Assembly (NCBI RefSeq): GCF_018446385.1
Contig: NC_056001.1
Location: 6,343,600 to 6,407,599, forward strand
Direction of reading: 5' to 3'
From: Zingiber officinale
Taxonomy: Eukaryota; Streptophyta; Magnoliopsida; Zingiberales; Zingiberaceae
Length of the DNA: 64,000 nucleotides
The notes under the pieces were generated by a model. That model was not told the origin of the DNA, did not search any database, and saw only the letters and a program-made list of their open reading frames with translations. Each line of letters begins with the position of its first letter. Positions within the stretch are counted from its first letter, which is position 1. Positions 1 through 11,100 of this stretch are shown piece by piece. The translations under genes and the position numbers were made by a program.

Positions 1-1490
1 AAAGCTATTAGAGTCAAATGAGTGTTCAAAATAAAGACAAATGCAAAAGGAGAAGTTGAAGGATATAAAACAAGATTGGTAGCTAAAGAATACAAGCAAA
101 AGTACGAAATTGATTATAAAGAAGTCTTCACACCAGTAGCCCAGCTTAAAACACTAAGACTATCCATTTCTCTTACAACTCAAAGAAGATGGAAGATATA
201 CCAAATGGATGTAAAATCTACTTTCTTAAATGAAAATCTTGAAGAAGAGGTCTATATCGAGCAACCACCGGGTTTTATCATCAAAAGGTAAGATGAAAAG
301 GTATAAATTAAAGAAATCTCTTTACGGATTCAAGCAAGCCCCTAAAGTCTGGAACTCAAGAATTGATGAACACTTTATAAAGGAAGGTTTCACAAAGTGT
401 CCCTATAAGCATTCTTTATATTTGAAGAATAATTCATATAGAGATATTTTACTGGTATGTCTTTATGCGGATGATTTAATTTTTATAGGTAATAATATCT
501 CCATAATTAAAGAATTCAAGCAATCGATAGAGAAGGAATTTGAGATGATAGATCCATGATTGATAAAATACTTCCTCGACATTGAAATATAACAAAGAGA
601 AGAGGGAATCTTTGTATTACACGAAAAATATGCCAAAGAGATTTTGAAGAAATTCTTAATGGAAGATTGCTATGGATACACCCGTTTAATATGACATTAG
701 AATGACTAAAGACAGAGAAGGTAAACTTATGAATTCGACTTATTGCAAGAGTCTTATAGGTTGCCTCAGATATTTGACATGTACAAGGCCTGACATATTA
801 TTTGGAGTTAGTTTGATAAGCAAGTATATGAAAATTCCAAAAACTTCTTACTTATACGTAGCTAAGAGAATTCTTAGATATATCAAAGGGGCAATTGATT
901 ATGAGTTTCTCTATTCATCAACAAAAGATATAGAGTTTTTTTATTTCAGTGATAGTGATTGGGCTAGAAGTTATGATGATTGCAAGAGCACTACTAGTAC
1001 ATGCTTTATTTTGGTAATGTCGCATTCACTTGGTATTCAAAGAAATAATCAATTGTTGCTCTATCGACATGTGAAGCTGAGTATATTGCTGTAGCCTAGC
1101 CTCTTGTGTCTGTCATGCTATTTGACTAAAGAGATTACTCCAAGATCTTAAATTGCAACAAGAAGCTACAACTAAGATCTATGTGGATAACAAATCAGCA
1201 ATTGCTTTAGTCAAAAATCTAGTTCATCATGAAAGATTCAAGCATTTCGATGCTTGTTTTCATTTCATAAAGGAGTATGTTAAGTCAAAAGAAATAGAAT
1301 TGTTTTATGTGAAGTCAACTGATCAAGTATCCGACATATTTACAAAGCCTCTAAAAACGGAAACTTTTCAATACCTAAGGAATTTACGGGGAAGTCAAGG
1401 AAGGAACAAGTCTAGGGAGGGCAGATATTGGCATGTAAACTTATTCCAAAGACAATTTATCTTCAATTATACAAGAATAATGCCAAAAAT
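1..1490 (+). mobile_element. Ty1/copia retrotransposon fossil, 3' part (reverse transcriptase and RNase H)
   Basis: The stretch encodes the C-terminal half of a copia polyprotein. Reverse transcriptase is marked by the box LYADD near 465-480 and by the motif GFKQAP. RNase H follows from about 700, with the late motifs DNKSA and DIFTKPL near 1180-1360. The element enters from the left edge, so its 5' LTR, gag and integrase lie outside the window. It is broken in several places and is a fossil. Its motif set resembles lineages such as Ivana, but I cannot assign a lineage. The 3' LTR should follow but has no partner here to define it. Confidence 0.85.
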
Positions 1491-1497
1491 AATTTGA

Positions 1498-2308
1498 CTT
1501 CAACAACCATGCAAGGAAATTGTCAAAATCAATTTGACTTCATATGACTTTTCATGAAGTAAGTAAAGTTCAATTATCTTACTAAATTCAATGAAACTCC
1601 TTATGACAAGAATCATTAGTATAGAAAAAAAATAAAATCTAATTGTCTTGTGTTTAATAACATCATGTATTAATTGTAGAAATTTTGAAAGCATGAATCT
1701 AAGTGAATAAATAGGGAAGAATAATAAGTAGTAAACATTCCTCTTCATAGAAACTCTCTATCATTCTCATACTTTCTTATAAAGTCTCTCCTACATTCTT
1801 ATTTTCTCATCTTAGATCCATCAAAATTCCAACAATTTTGCCCTTCTATCTATGATGTTATACAAAGTAAATGTAGAAATAAAGGACCAGCGGTCATTGC
1901 ACATTTATACTACAACAGGTATAGTTTCGAGAGTTATACTACAACAAACGTATATATCATGTAGTCATAGAAAAGGAGAAAATTGGGATGTAAATTGAAT
2001 GCACTCAAGGCGACTTCTATCATCTGATTACTAATGATATAAAAGATAAAATTTATAGTTTTTATGGTCTTGACAAAATGAAATTTTGAATAAAAAAGAT
2101 TGAGCGCATTATTTAAGCATCAAAATGCATAACAAATCTTGATGATTTCACCAAATAATCTACAGAGTTTATACAGTTTGTAGTTGTTGTCCTTGTAAGC
2201 ATCAGAAGATTTTGAATAAATAGTGGCATTTGAAGCTTATGCAACTGGTTCATTGTACTAAATAAACAAGCAGAATAATATGGAGAGTGGTGTATATTTG
2301 AGTAATAC
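1498..2308. other. No gene recognised; probable tail of the copia element
   Basis: AT-rich sequence just downstream of the copia RNase H region. It probably includes the 3' LTR, but without a 5' copy the ends cannot be drawn. Short open frames on both strands have no family features. Confidence 0.4.
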
Positions 2309-2424
2309 CTTGTGCAATAGTAGAATATGCCATCAGATTGATTCCCAATTCATCACACGTCTTCTTCACGCCATTCTGTTCAGGAAGAATTCCATGCTTC
2401 TCGAGTTTATTATAGGCACTTCTC
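2309..2424 (-). pseudogene. Aldo/keto reductase exon remnant (At1g06690-like, plastid type)
   Basis: Read on the minus strand, one frame gives [10 protein letters not shown], then [12 protein letters not shown] and AYSTIAQG. This matches from memory the conserved segment of plant plastid aldo/keto reductases that reads roughly AYxKLKxRGI ... [22 protein letters not shown]. About 14 residues usually found between the first two blocks (around a SNQVNYSLIYR motif) are missing, which is an internal deletion. A plausible GT donor follows the segment at 2308-2307. No upstream or downstream reductase exons are seen, and the copia fossil lies close by. It is best read as a decayed or translocated exon, not a working gene. 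Confidence 0.55.
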
Positions 2425-2833
2425 TAGGTCAAGGATAAAATCAGATCAATTTCATATGTCAGTCCATGGAGCCAGGCACTGCAGTTTCCTTGAAGAAACA
2501 TCCCTGAACTACAGCATCCCATCAACACACGTGATGGAGCAGAAGGTTATCGACTGATCGAGGAGTTCCAATTATGTTAAACATTTACTTAATGAAAATT
2601 TATAAAAATAAAATATTTATTTCCATGAATCACACGCATTTAATCTTTTTTAATTCGATCATGATAATCATTTTTTTTTTAAAAAAAAAGAGTATGGAGT
2701 TTGACACAAAAGAATGATATTGAAGAAAATATTTTATTCATATAATGAAGGTGCTTAAGTATTGATAACAATATTCAGTTTGAAGATTATATATTATGAG
2801 GAAAATTTTATTCATCTAATTAAATTTCAATCA

Positions 2834-2882
<49 letters not shown>

Positions 2883-3508
2883 AAAAATAAAATTTAAAAA
2901 CATTTATACTCATTTTCATGTTTAATAGATTACCTAAATTTTCAATGTTCTTGCTGGCCATCAATTTCTCCTTTCTTAATCGATCATAATTCAATTAATT
3001 ATCCATTAATACATTCCATATTTGCCACATAACATTATTTATTTGAATGAGATTATAACAATTTGAACAACTTCATGAATCCTTTAAGAATTCACCATTA
3101 ATAATTAATTATGGCATCATCAGAAAGCTCGTCGTGGTATGTGGCGAAACAACCTTCTTATTGTACTAATTTTATATAGTGATTTTTTTAAAAATCCTAA
3201 TTTTTTATCCATCTAAATCTTTTTATATAAATAATTTATATATTTCTAAGTCTGCATTAGTTGTTTATCTTCGATATTACAAGAAACAGTCTAGGCAGCA
3301 ACTCAGAGCATATTATAATTATAATTCAGTAAAAATATTACACTACGTTGACATTTATCTACCTGTACCACAGTAGACTGATATATGATTTGAAGCTACC
3401 CTTCTGACTATCTCCTTCTCAATATATATATATATATAATATATATATATCATAGATCATAGACGGTACTAAATCTCCTTTTGCCACCATAGACGGTACT
3501 AAATCTCC
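2425..3508. other. AT-rich intergenic DNA with TA microsatellites
   Basis: No gene is seen. It holds a (TA)n run at 2837-2879 and a second interrupted TA tract near 3421-3450. The first half may contain other scraps of the reductase gene, but none is readable. Confidence 0.6.
2837..2879. repeat. (TA)n microsatellite
   Basis: About 21 uninterrupted TA dinucleotides in AT-rich intergenic DNA. Confidence 0.95.
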
Positions 3509-3658
3509 TCAAGCCGCCGGTGCCACATCATGATCGTCGTCGTCATCGTCATCGCCATCATTTCTCTCTCCATCAACCACGTTGTCATAACTCACCAGCT
3601 CGACGGCAACCGAGCCATAGATGAGAGAGCGGTGCTCCTCGCTTGCGACGACAACCAT
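3509..3658 (-). CDS. Small acidic protein candidate, 49 aa, downstream of a TATA box
   Basis: An ATG at 3658 opens a 49-codon frame ending at TGA 3511-3509. The product starts MVVVASEEHRSL and ends with seven aspartates in a row followed by HDVAPAA. No family is recognised. Support comes from context. A TATAAATA box lies about 115 bases upstream on the same strand, a pyrimidine-rich likely start region follows it, and a G-box sits farther up, all within a GC-rich island in AT-rich DNA. A GTGAGT sequence inside the ORF, after codon 21, is a perfect splice donor, so this could instead be exon 1 of a spliced gene. The opposite strand has a 52-codon frame over the same bases but no promoter-like sequence. 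Confidence 0.35.
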   Translation of the reverse strand: MVVVASEEHRSLIYGSVAVELVSYDNVVDGERNDGDDDDDDDHDVAPAA

Positions 3659-3770
3659 TGCAGCCGGTTTATTGATTTAACCGTCTAGCTAACTCGAAGC
3701 TTGCGGGGCTAGCTCTACTGGATCGAGCTTTCCTTAATTTCGTTGTGAAGAGAGAAGCAACATGGAGCCA

Positions 3771-4007
3771 GTTATTTATAGCAGGCGAGGAGCTAGTGCA
3801 TGCAGCGATCGTTCCCGCATCATTTTTCCTCAGGTGGCCAGGCTTTGGTCGCTTTATGCGAGGTTCGGCCGGCCGGTTTGATCCGGAGCCCTCCGGTCGA
3901 CGGCGGAATGGCAACATGGGGAGTTCTCCTCCACAAGCTGGTCCTGCGTGGCGCGTGGGACCCACCAGGCTCATGGAGGGTGTAGGCGGCGCACGGTCTC
4001 CACGTGG
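3771..4007 (-). promoter_or_regulatory. Candidate core promoter: TATA box (3771-3782) and G-box (4001-4007)
   Basis: On the minus strand TATAAATA lies at about 3780-3773 and is followed by a CT-rich stretch suited to transcription start. CACGTGG, a G-box/ABRE core, lies at 4001-4007, about 220 bases upstream of the TATA box. The island from 3.5 to 4.1 kb is far richer in GC than its surroundings. It would drive the small ORF at 3509-3658. Confidence 0.45.
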
Positions 4008-4140
4008 ATCGGGGAGCGATCCACGCACGTTCTCGTGGCTCCGCGACGCATGGAGCAGGCGGAGAAGCTCAGAATTGTACGTACGGTATACAGGGGAGCA
4101 CGAGAGCCGTGTGGTCAATGGTAAGTCAACCAGAATCTAA

Positions 4141-5798
4141 CTGCCTCTTTTTTCAGTCAACTATAAGGCTTCTTTATGGGTTGATGAGCTTGATCGAAAT
4201 CTTAGCGTATCTAGCTTTAGATATCGAGGCTGAAGTATAAAAAACTAATAATTGAATTAAAAAGTGTTTGAGAAAGATCAAATCTATAGAAAATTGAATC
4301 GAATGAACAAGATCAATTATCAATTATCATTGATGAGTGACGTGAGGGACCATAATTTAAGGATGAATTAGGAGATAAGCCGTAAGCGACTTCAATCGCA
4401 TAATCAACCTTGAAAAAAAAAATGACAATTGCATGATCCTCTTGCAACTCTATCTACCTCCTTTTAGTTAACAATTCTCCTTGAGTCAAGTCTGTTCAGG
4501 TTCTCATAGCATCTCTATGGATTGTTGTTGCTGTTATATCAAGGCGTGGCTTTTCGCAATTTGGAGGGTCAAGAGCAACTTCAGGGAACCTTTTTAGAAG
4601 AGAAGCCTCTTTATCATCCTCTTTGTCAATGCAACTTACTCGATTCCCAAATGCTCTTATGTAGATAGTTGAGAGGGACCGCAATCGCAATCGTGGTCGA
4701 GTGTAGTTGCAGATAAATTTGAGGAGCATTACCCAAGTATGCAGTATAAGGAAACTGAACTAAAACAAATTTTCAAATTTCTCTGTTAAGTATTCAGATT
4801 CAGTTTATCGTAAATACAATCCAAAAATTCATGAGCTCAACTTGAAATCTTCAACTTTTGATACTTTTGGCCGATTGCTTTTGACTGGCTGAGATAATGA
4901 GATCAGCTGGTTGGTATTCATGATTGTTATCAACAAATAGTCAACTCTCATGCTGGCCATCTTCATATTGGTGGGAAGGGCAGATAAAGATTTAGGTGTC
5001 TGTTTAAACCTGCAAAGTAAGTGTGATCGTCATGTTACAAATTGTAGCAAATTCTGTGTCACAAATACAAACTGCATACAAGAAATAACACTCCTAGAAA
5101 CAGTGTCAAACTTTTGTCTAAACATATGGGCTTAAAGATTTATTTTTCTGAAGAATGAATCATCATGCATAGGTGACATGGGATTGATACAATGGAATAT
5201 GGAGCTTAAAGGAGGGATAAGATTCCTATGGTCGATCACAAATAGTAGGGACAAATACAGCTTGACGATGATGTAAAAAAGCAATATGTTAAACATCAGA
5301 AAATAAAAGTGCGTAGGATATAGTAGTTCCTCTGGTAAAAATCAGAAGGATAAATGAATCAAATTGACTGCAATTTACTATGCCTAGGAGACTTGAACCT
5401 TGTTTCAGAGGGAAATAGTTACCTCATGCGATCTGCACAACTCTTTCTATTTGGTTTTTCTGCAGAAGCATGAAACAGCACCAACTATCAATGATAGGAG
5501 AAGTAGGGACAGCATGAAGTCAACCAGTGACCAAGATACTGCTTTACTAATTCAGGAAAAATTCAGAACAGATGGGTCACCAATTTAACCAAAGTAGCCC
5601 TTGTAAGAGCATCAACAGTTTGAAAAGAAAAACACAATTTCTCAAAACTGAAAATGTAAGTGAGAGTATTCTGAATGGCACTCTCTGCTGATAGTGGAAA
5701 TCAGTGATTCATTACATTTCTTCAAGTCCAAAATTTTGAAATGTATCTCAAGTCCAACTCATTAACTTTTTATTTAGACACTGGCAGTCTACTAGAAG
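4141..5798. other. Intergenic; no gene recognised
   Basis: Only short frames with no family features. The minus-strand frame at 4496-4729 has no recognisable motif and no promoter. The last few hundred bases are likely the 3' untranslated and downstream region of the PPR gene. Confidence 0.6.
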
Positions 5799-7481
5799 TT
5801 AATCCAAGTCATATCGCATAGTGATTCGCTCAATTGTACTTTGGCTCAGGATGTCTCTAGAGTGCAACTCTCTCAACACCTCTGCAGCCAAATCTAATTC
5901 ATCCTCACGAGCAATTCCTTCAACTATAATGGTGTATGTCATTTCATTAGGTAAATAACCCTTGTCGATCATTGACTCATATATTTCGAATGACAGATCT
6001 GTTCGCTGAGCCTTGCACAATCCGAGGATAAGTGCGTTATAGTTGTCTATACTGGGTTTGTGGTCATTTTCCTCCATTACTTCAAAAAGCTCAATAGCTT
6101 CATCTAACATACCTTCCAAGCAAAGGCCTCTAATCAGAGAGGAATTGGTGAAAGAATCAGGAGTGAATCCATGTTTTGTAATTTCATGCAACAACCGGAA
6201 AGCTGCAAAGGTGTTGCCTTTCTTACACAAGAATGATATCACATTTTTGAAGAACTCATTTGTTGAAACATTCTGCTTCTTACTCAAGCTTTGCAATATG
6301 GAGAACGCATCTTCCACCTTGCCTTCTTCACACAGCACAGCGATCGCATTACAAGTCCCTTCATTAGGAGGGCAATGCTTATGCATCATGATATCCACGT
6401 ATTTGAGAACCATGTCCAATCTTCCCTCCCTGCAGAATTGTGCAATTATAGGGTTAAAGCTCGCAGCTACAGGCTTAAATCCATTGTTCATCATCTCCTC
6501 CAAGATGTCTAGGGCTTGTTCTGTTCTACTATGATTGGCAAGTGAACCTATTAGGATATTATATGTAATAATGCTGGGATCACATTTTTTCTCGGCCATC
6601 TCAGCTAAGAGTTCCTCTGCCTCATCCCATCTGCCTTCGTAACACAAGTTCCTCAATAGAATGTTGTAGCTTACAACATTGGGCCTAAAACCTTTGGATG
6701 GCAGCTTCCTGAAGAAGTGCATTGCCTCCTCCAACCTACCTTCCTTGCAAAACCCGGTAAGAAGAACATTGTAGCTGACCAGATTAGGCTTCCCACCCTT
6801 GGCGACGATCTCATCAAGTAGCCTGACAGCCTCATCAACCCCCTTTTCCTTGTATGCCGCTTCTAACAAAAACGTGTAGGTAAACACATTGGGAACTAAC
6901 CCCCTGTGCATCAACTTCTCCAAAAGCTGCAAGCTTTGCTGCAAACTGCCATGGATGCAAAGGCCCCGGACAAGGGAGTTGTAGATGATGGTGGAAGGCG
7001 GAAACCCAAGCTCCTCCATTTTATCGACCAATTGCATGGCGTATCCGATATTGCCCCGTCTGCAGAGATGGTTCACTAGGAAAGTGTAAGTAGACGGGTC
7101 AGGTGTGGCTCCGGAGGCGACCATCAACTCGATGACGCGAATGGCCTTCCGGATCTTGTTGGACTTGCAGAAACCGTAGAGGAGCTGTGTGGCGTGAGAT
7201 GCGTTGGGCTTCTGTCCCTCCGCGACCATGTTCTCGAGTTGGAGGAAGGCGTCGTGGAGCCGGAGCTGTTTGCTCCGGGACCCGTTCCCGGAGTTCCTCC
7301 AGTTAGGGAGGGTGAAGGAGTCGTCTTTGGGGTTGGGGGGAACGGTGGCGAGGGAGGAGGCGGCCAAGACCCTGGAGAAACCCTTCTTTAGGGGGAGTAC
7401 GGAGAGGAAGAGTGAGAGCTTAGGTCTGGCAGGCGCTGAACTTGGGAAGGAAGAGATGGAAGGGAGAGGAGCCACCGTCAT
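5799..7481 (-). CDS. P-class pentatricopeptide repeat protein, chloroplast type (At1g79080-like)
   Basis: This is an intronless gene of 560 codons. PPR proteins bind single-stranded organellar RNA through tandem 35-residue helical hairpins and guide processing, stability or translation. After a Ser/Pro/Ala-rich N-terminus of about 60 residues, typical of a plastid transit peptide, repeats run from about residue 90 to 540 with the usual PDxxTYxxLVxxLCRxG and PNxxSYNxLLxGFCKEGR pattern. There is no E or DYW tail, so it is P class. Wording and C-terminus (close to RITMRYDLD) match from memory Arabidopsis At1g79080, about 576 residues. The start at 7481 is the first ATG of the frame; the frame stays open upstream to about 7616 but without an ATG. 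A TATA-like box at 7691-7700 supports this. The gene appears intact. Confidence 0.93.
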   Translation of the reverse strand: MTVAPLPSISSFPSSAPARPKLSLFLSVLPLKKGFSRVLAASSLATVPPNPKDDSFTLPNWRNSGNGSRSKQLRLHDAFLQLENMVAEGQKPNASHATQLLYGFCKSNKIRKAIRVIELMVASGATPDPSTYTFLVNHLCRRGNIGYAMQLVDKMEELGFPPSTIIYNSLVRGLCIHGSLQQSLQLLEKLMHRGLVPNVFTYTFLLEAAYKEKGVDEAVRLLDEIVAKGGKPNLVSYNVLLTGFCKEGRLEEAMHFFRKLPSKGFRPNVVSYNILLRNLCYEGRWDEAEELLAEMAEKKCDPSIITYNILIGSLANHSRTEQALDILEEMMNNGFKPVAASFNPIIAQFCREGRLDMVLKYVDIMMHKHCPPNEGTCNAIAVLCEEGKVEDAFSILQSLSKKQNVSTNEFFKNVISFLCKKGNTFAAFRLLHEITKHGFTPDSFTNSSLIRGLCLEGMLDEAIELFEVMEENDHKPSIDNYNALILGLCKAQRTDLSFEIYESMIDKGYLPNEMTYTIIVEGIAREDELDLAAEVLRELHSRDILSQSTIERITMRYDLD

Positions 7482-7690
7482 CGCCTCCGATGTTTGCAAT
7501 AACTCCAAACGAAGGGTCGAAGAGTCAAATATCTGCAACGGGACGGAGCGGAGCGGAGCGGAAGAAGCGCGAGATCGCACGGTCTCATCCGGAAGGGGCG
7601 CTTCCCGACCAACCAAATCGAGCTTAGTGTGGCAGACTTATCTCGCTCGAACCGGATCTTGAACCGGAATTAATTGCTGGGTGCGCCGTG

Positions 7691-7700
7691 TATTATATAC
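7691..7700 (-). promoter_or_regulatory. TATA-like box of the PPR gene
   Basis: GTATATAATA on the minus strand, about 210 bases upstream of the PPR start codon, giving an expected leader of about 180 bases. The leader holds a GGAGCGGAGCGG direct repeat near 7541-7560. Confidence 0.5.
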
Positions 7701-8164
7701 TCTGATTCATTCTGTTAGCTAACAATCAATTTGCTTGCATTGCCATCAATCGAATACGAACCGGGTTCGGGTTGCTTAAATTCGTATCGCACATAGACGC
7801 ATTTAAGTTGGACAGGTGAGACCACTCATTTCGATAAGTCTTGTCCGGCCCAAACCACTTTAATATAAAAAAAATATTTTAGAAATTTAGATAGATAGAT
7901 CTAAAAATTCAAGTATTAAAAAATAATCATGATGACAAAAAAAATGAATACATCCATCCTTAAGGCCTTAGTAAATTTGTTCCAAGGTCAACATAAAGAA
8001 AATAAATTATGAATTACTATTAACTTTAGAATAATGACTAAGACATAAGAAAGATATTTATCTTGACTTTATCGAAATTTGAATCAAAGTGAGGTGTGCT
8101 AACCACTGTAACTCCGAAGGGACAAAAAATGATCATGATTTGGAGGGAAAGGAGGTGGTTGTAG
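7701..8164. other. Intergenic; nothing recognised
   Basis: AT-rich upstream flank of the PPR gene without open frames of note. Confidence 0.6.
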
Positions 8165-8494
8165 ATGATCACGATCATGGGGCTGCTCTTGCTGCAGGAG
8201 CACAACGAGCAGGAGATGATTCGCTTGGCCTTCGCCCCGGAGACAATGCTCCAGTCCGTGGTCTTTAAAGTCCTAAAGGAGCTGGGGCTCGCGTCGGCCT
8301 CCACTCTCGGAAACCCTTCCGGCGACGCCTCGCTGTTGCTCCTCTGTCAGAACTCTGCATCGCGTCTCCTTGTCATTTCCTCGCCGTCCTCGTGGGCTTT
8401 GTTCTCGGCTTTCTCCCGCTCCATCAGCGGCATGGGCGGGAATGGTTTGAGCGCGTCACTGGATGAGCGCGTTACTGGCGATGGTTGGAATTAG
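8165..8494 (+). other. GC-rich island with open frames on both strands, coding status unclear
   Basis: A plus-strand ATG frame of 109 codons (8165-8494) has GC-rich third positions, as many monocot genes do, and begins MITIMGLLLLQEHNEQEM. A minus-strand frame of similar quality overlaps it (8038-8304). Neither product is recognised and no TATA box or splice pattern decides between them. It could be a small gene, a decayed gene or a promoter-associated GC island. Confidence 0.2.
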
Positions 8495-11088
8495 GGGTTG
8501 CACCGTGGTTGGCAAGGAAAGCCACCTGAATAGCTGATCTGGCAGGTGGAAATCATCAATGAGGTTAGCTGATCCGCTCCTGATAGATGCCACTCTCACT
8601 ACTTTTATTTGTTTAAAATGATAATATTTTAGTTATTTAAAAAAATATATATATATTTTGGTTACGGCTACCCAATAATCGAATTGGCATCACTTAAATA
8701 TTCAAGTTGAAGTGTGGACGATACACCCATGACCCATTGCTTTCGCGGGGTAACTGAATGAGGATTTATTATTAGAGTTGATTTTGATAGATGTAAATAT
8801 TATTTTTAGTTATTTCATGTAGTAAAAAGTGATTTATTCATCTCAGTACTTCAGTAAATTTGTCCCTTTAAAGAATTATCGTTTGGCTAAGATTAAATGT
8901 CTTCGTAATTTATCTTCTTGAAGCATGCGTAGGGTCATCAGATCTCTAGGACGACGACGTCGATACATCCATTAATAAACCATTGAAACAATATAAGTCA
9001 GAACTGAACCGCATTTGGAACGCCTGGCCACTCGATTTGATCCTACGCGTACGCGGCCGGAAGGACCCACCACACGCGTCTTCGCGGATCTGACTCGGAT
9101 TCACCTTCTTGCTTTTGGCATCTCAACAGCTGCAAGTTGGCTCCCCACTGCTGATGTAAACCGACCTCAGACATGGCTCAATTTACGGTATTACCACCCG
9201 TGCCGGGGAAAGAAATAAGGCTCTGTTAGGTAATTCAGTTTTCGAACCTATCAAAAGGCAAAACGGAAAAATTAGCCCATTTAGAAAGATTACTTTATTG
9301 CTTATTAGCAATCATTCTCCACAATTTTAGAAAGATTTGTTAGATATTATCGAGCCTTTTATATACTATCACTGAATTATTAATGTCAATTAATTGTTTA
9401 TAAAAAATATAGACAACTAATAGGGGAAATTAACTTTTCTATGCCAATCACTAAAAATTTATTGGCAAAGAAATTCTTTTATTTTTTAAAAGAGAAAGTT
9501 AAAATAATATATAAAGACAAGGTGTATCAATATTTTTAAAATAAAATAAATACTTTACATTCAAAAACCAAGTATGAAAATATTTGGGCAAAAATAAAAA
9601 AGACGTTGATCATTTATAAAATTAGATAGACATTCCATTTTCAATTAAAGTCAAATTGATGCCCTATTTAATATAAATTGTTTAAAATATTCTTATATTA
9701 TCTCATCTATGAATTATCTTATATACTAATGGCTTTATATATTTTAATTTTACTTCTTTGAATGATAATTTAATTAAAATAATATTTTAACTAGTAAAAA
9801 AAATAATAAAAATTTTATGACACTCACTACATTTCATATGAATATTATTTAATTACAATTTACTATGTAAAGTTAGCATGTAGCTTCTATTATGAATATA
9901 AGCTAGTTACAAATTTCTACAATAATAATTTTATATCATTTTAATCTTACTTTTTGAATAATAACTTTATTAAAATAATATTCAAACAAGCAAAATGAAT
10001 ATATGTAATCTTCATTATACTCATTACATTTCAAATGAATATAATTTAATCATGATTGAATATATAGGAACTAATATTTAGCTTCTATAATAGAATTGAA
10101 TCCTATATTTTTAGGATAAATTTATGGGAGAGATGTCTATTTTATTATTTTTTTGAAAAAAACTTAATATGATGTTTCTCTTAATTTTGGTCTTCTTTTG
10201 ATTTTTGTAAAAAAAAAAAAACACACACAAAGAAGAAAATACTTTACTTTGATTTTCTGACCAACATATGATTTTGTTCAATAAAATAAATGATCAAACT
10301 GAAAAAAAATCAAAGCTAAAATTTAAAGTACATTTTTTAATATTAAAATGTTTTCATGAGATTAATAGTTTCCTTATAATTCTGATAACTTCATTTTTTA
10401 TTTTTGGAAATTCTTCGTTTACATCTGTAAATGGATTTTTCCTCCCAACAATTTTCTCAATATTAATTTCTTAGATTTATTCACCATTTCAATATTGCCA
10501 TTAAATTACCAGCGACAATTATTTTAGATAAAATTATTTATAAAATACGGGAAACTAGTATAAGAATCAAGCATAATGAATAAAAAATAAAGAAAAACTC
10601 TATTTTTATTTTTTTTATGAAGCTTAATATAATTCTCTTTTACGACAGTTAAAAAGCAATTTGTTTTTCTTCACGGAAGGAAAACTTATTCAGTATCCAT
10701 TTTCATAAATACTTAATTCAGAAAGTAAAAACTGGGTAATATATAAATAAATGTGGATATATTTAAAATAATAAATAAGTAAAAAAAAATATTAAAAATT
10801 AACAGTTTGTATATAGAGAATTAATAGGGAGTAATTTATGAAAACTGTATACAACTAAGTGTGATACTATTAAGAAAAATAAACTAACCAATTTAAAATA
10901 TAAACATACATATAAAATATTTTTTTTATTTTATTTTTATCTTTCCAATGTTTTGATCGTTGAATCGTTAAATAAAATTGAATATTTCCAGTCTCATATA
11001 TATATTTTTAAAAATTTCTTTTATTCGAAAATTGTATTGTTTATTAGTCGAAACTCATCAATGAGAATGAATCTATAAATGGTAATTA
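8495..11088. other. AT-rich intergenic DNA upstream of the NDR kinase gene
   Basis: No gene is recognised. A small GC-rich patch at about 9010-9210 has an open frame of 67 codons with no family features. From 9.2 to 11.1 kb the DNA is very AT-rich and holds a diverged tandem duplication (listed separately). Confidence 0.6.
9731..10096. repeat. Diverged tandem duplication, two copies of about 170 bp
   Basis: Copy 1 (9731-9900) and copy 2 (about 9926-10096) share the same order of words: TTTTAAT.TTAC, GAAT.ATAA.TT, ATTAAAATAATATT, ACTCA.TACATTTCA, ATGAATAT, and TAGCTTCTAT near the end. The copies have many differences, so the duplication is old. No coding content. Confidence 0.7.
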
Positions 11089-11090
11089 TA

Positions 11091-11100
11091 CTATATAAGG
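11091..11100 (+). promoter_or_regulatory. TATA box of the NDR kinase gene
   Basis: CTATATAAGG, followed about 30 bases on by the likely start of a GC-richer leader exon (about 11125-11351). That exon ends at a GT donor (GAG/GTATCC, 11352). The leader intron runs to an acceptor CTGATTCAG ending at 11749, and the rest of the leader to 11800. A leader intron of about 400 bases is common in plant kinase genes. Confidence 0.6.

Noticed and set aside
3530-3688. 52-codon plus-strand ORF with a hydrophobic start
   Set aside because: It is the antisense of the TATA-supported small ORF; the hydrophobic run is the complement of the Asp codon repeat.
3669-4140. Open frames of 131-149 codons on both strands of the GC-rich island
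   Set aside because: They overlap the TATA box and upstream region of the minus-strand small ORF, have low-complexity Arg/Pro/Ser composition, and owe their openness to high GC.
6043-6534. 163-codon plus-strand frame inside the PPR gene
   Set aside because: Antisense shadow of the PPR repeats with no family features.
7482-7616. N-terminal extension of the PPR protein by 45 codons
   Set aside because: The extension has no ATG; its first codon is TTG. The ATG at 7481 gives a normal transit peptide and the family length.
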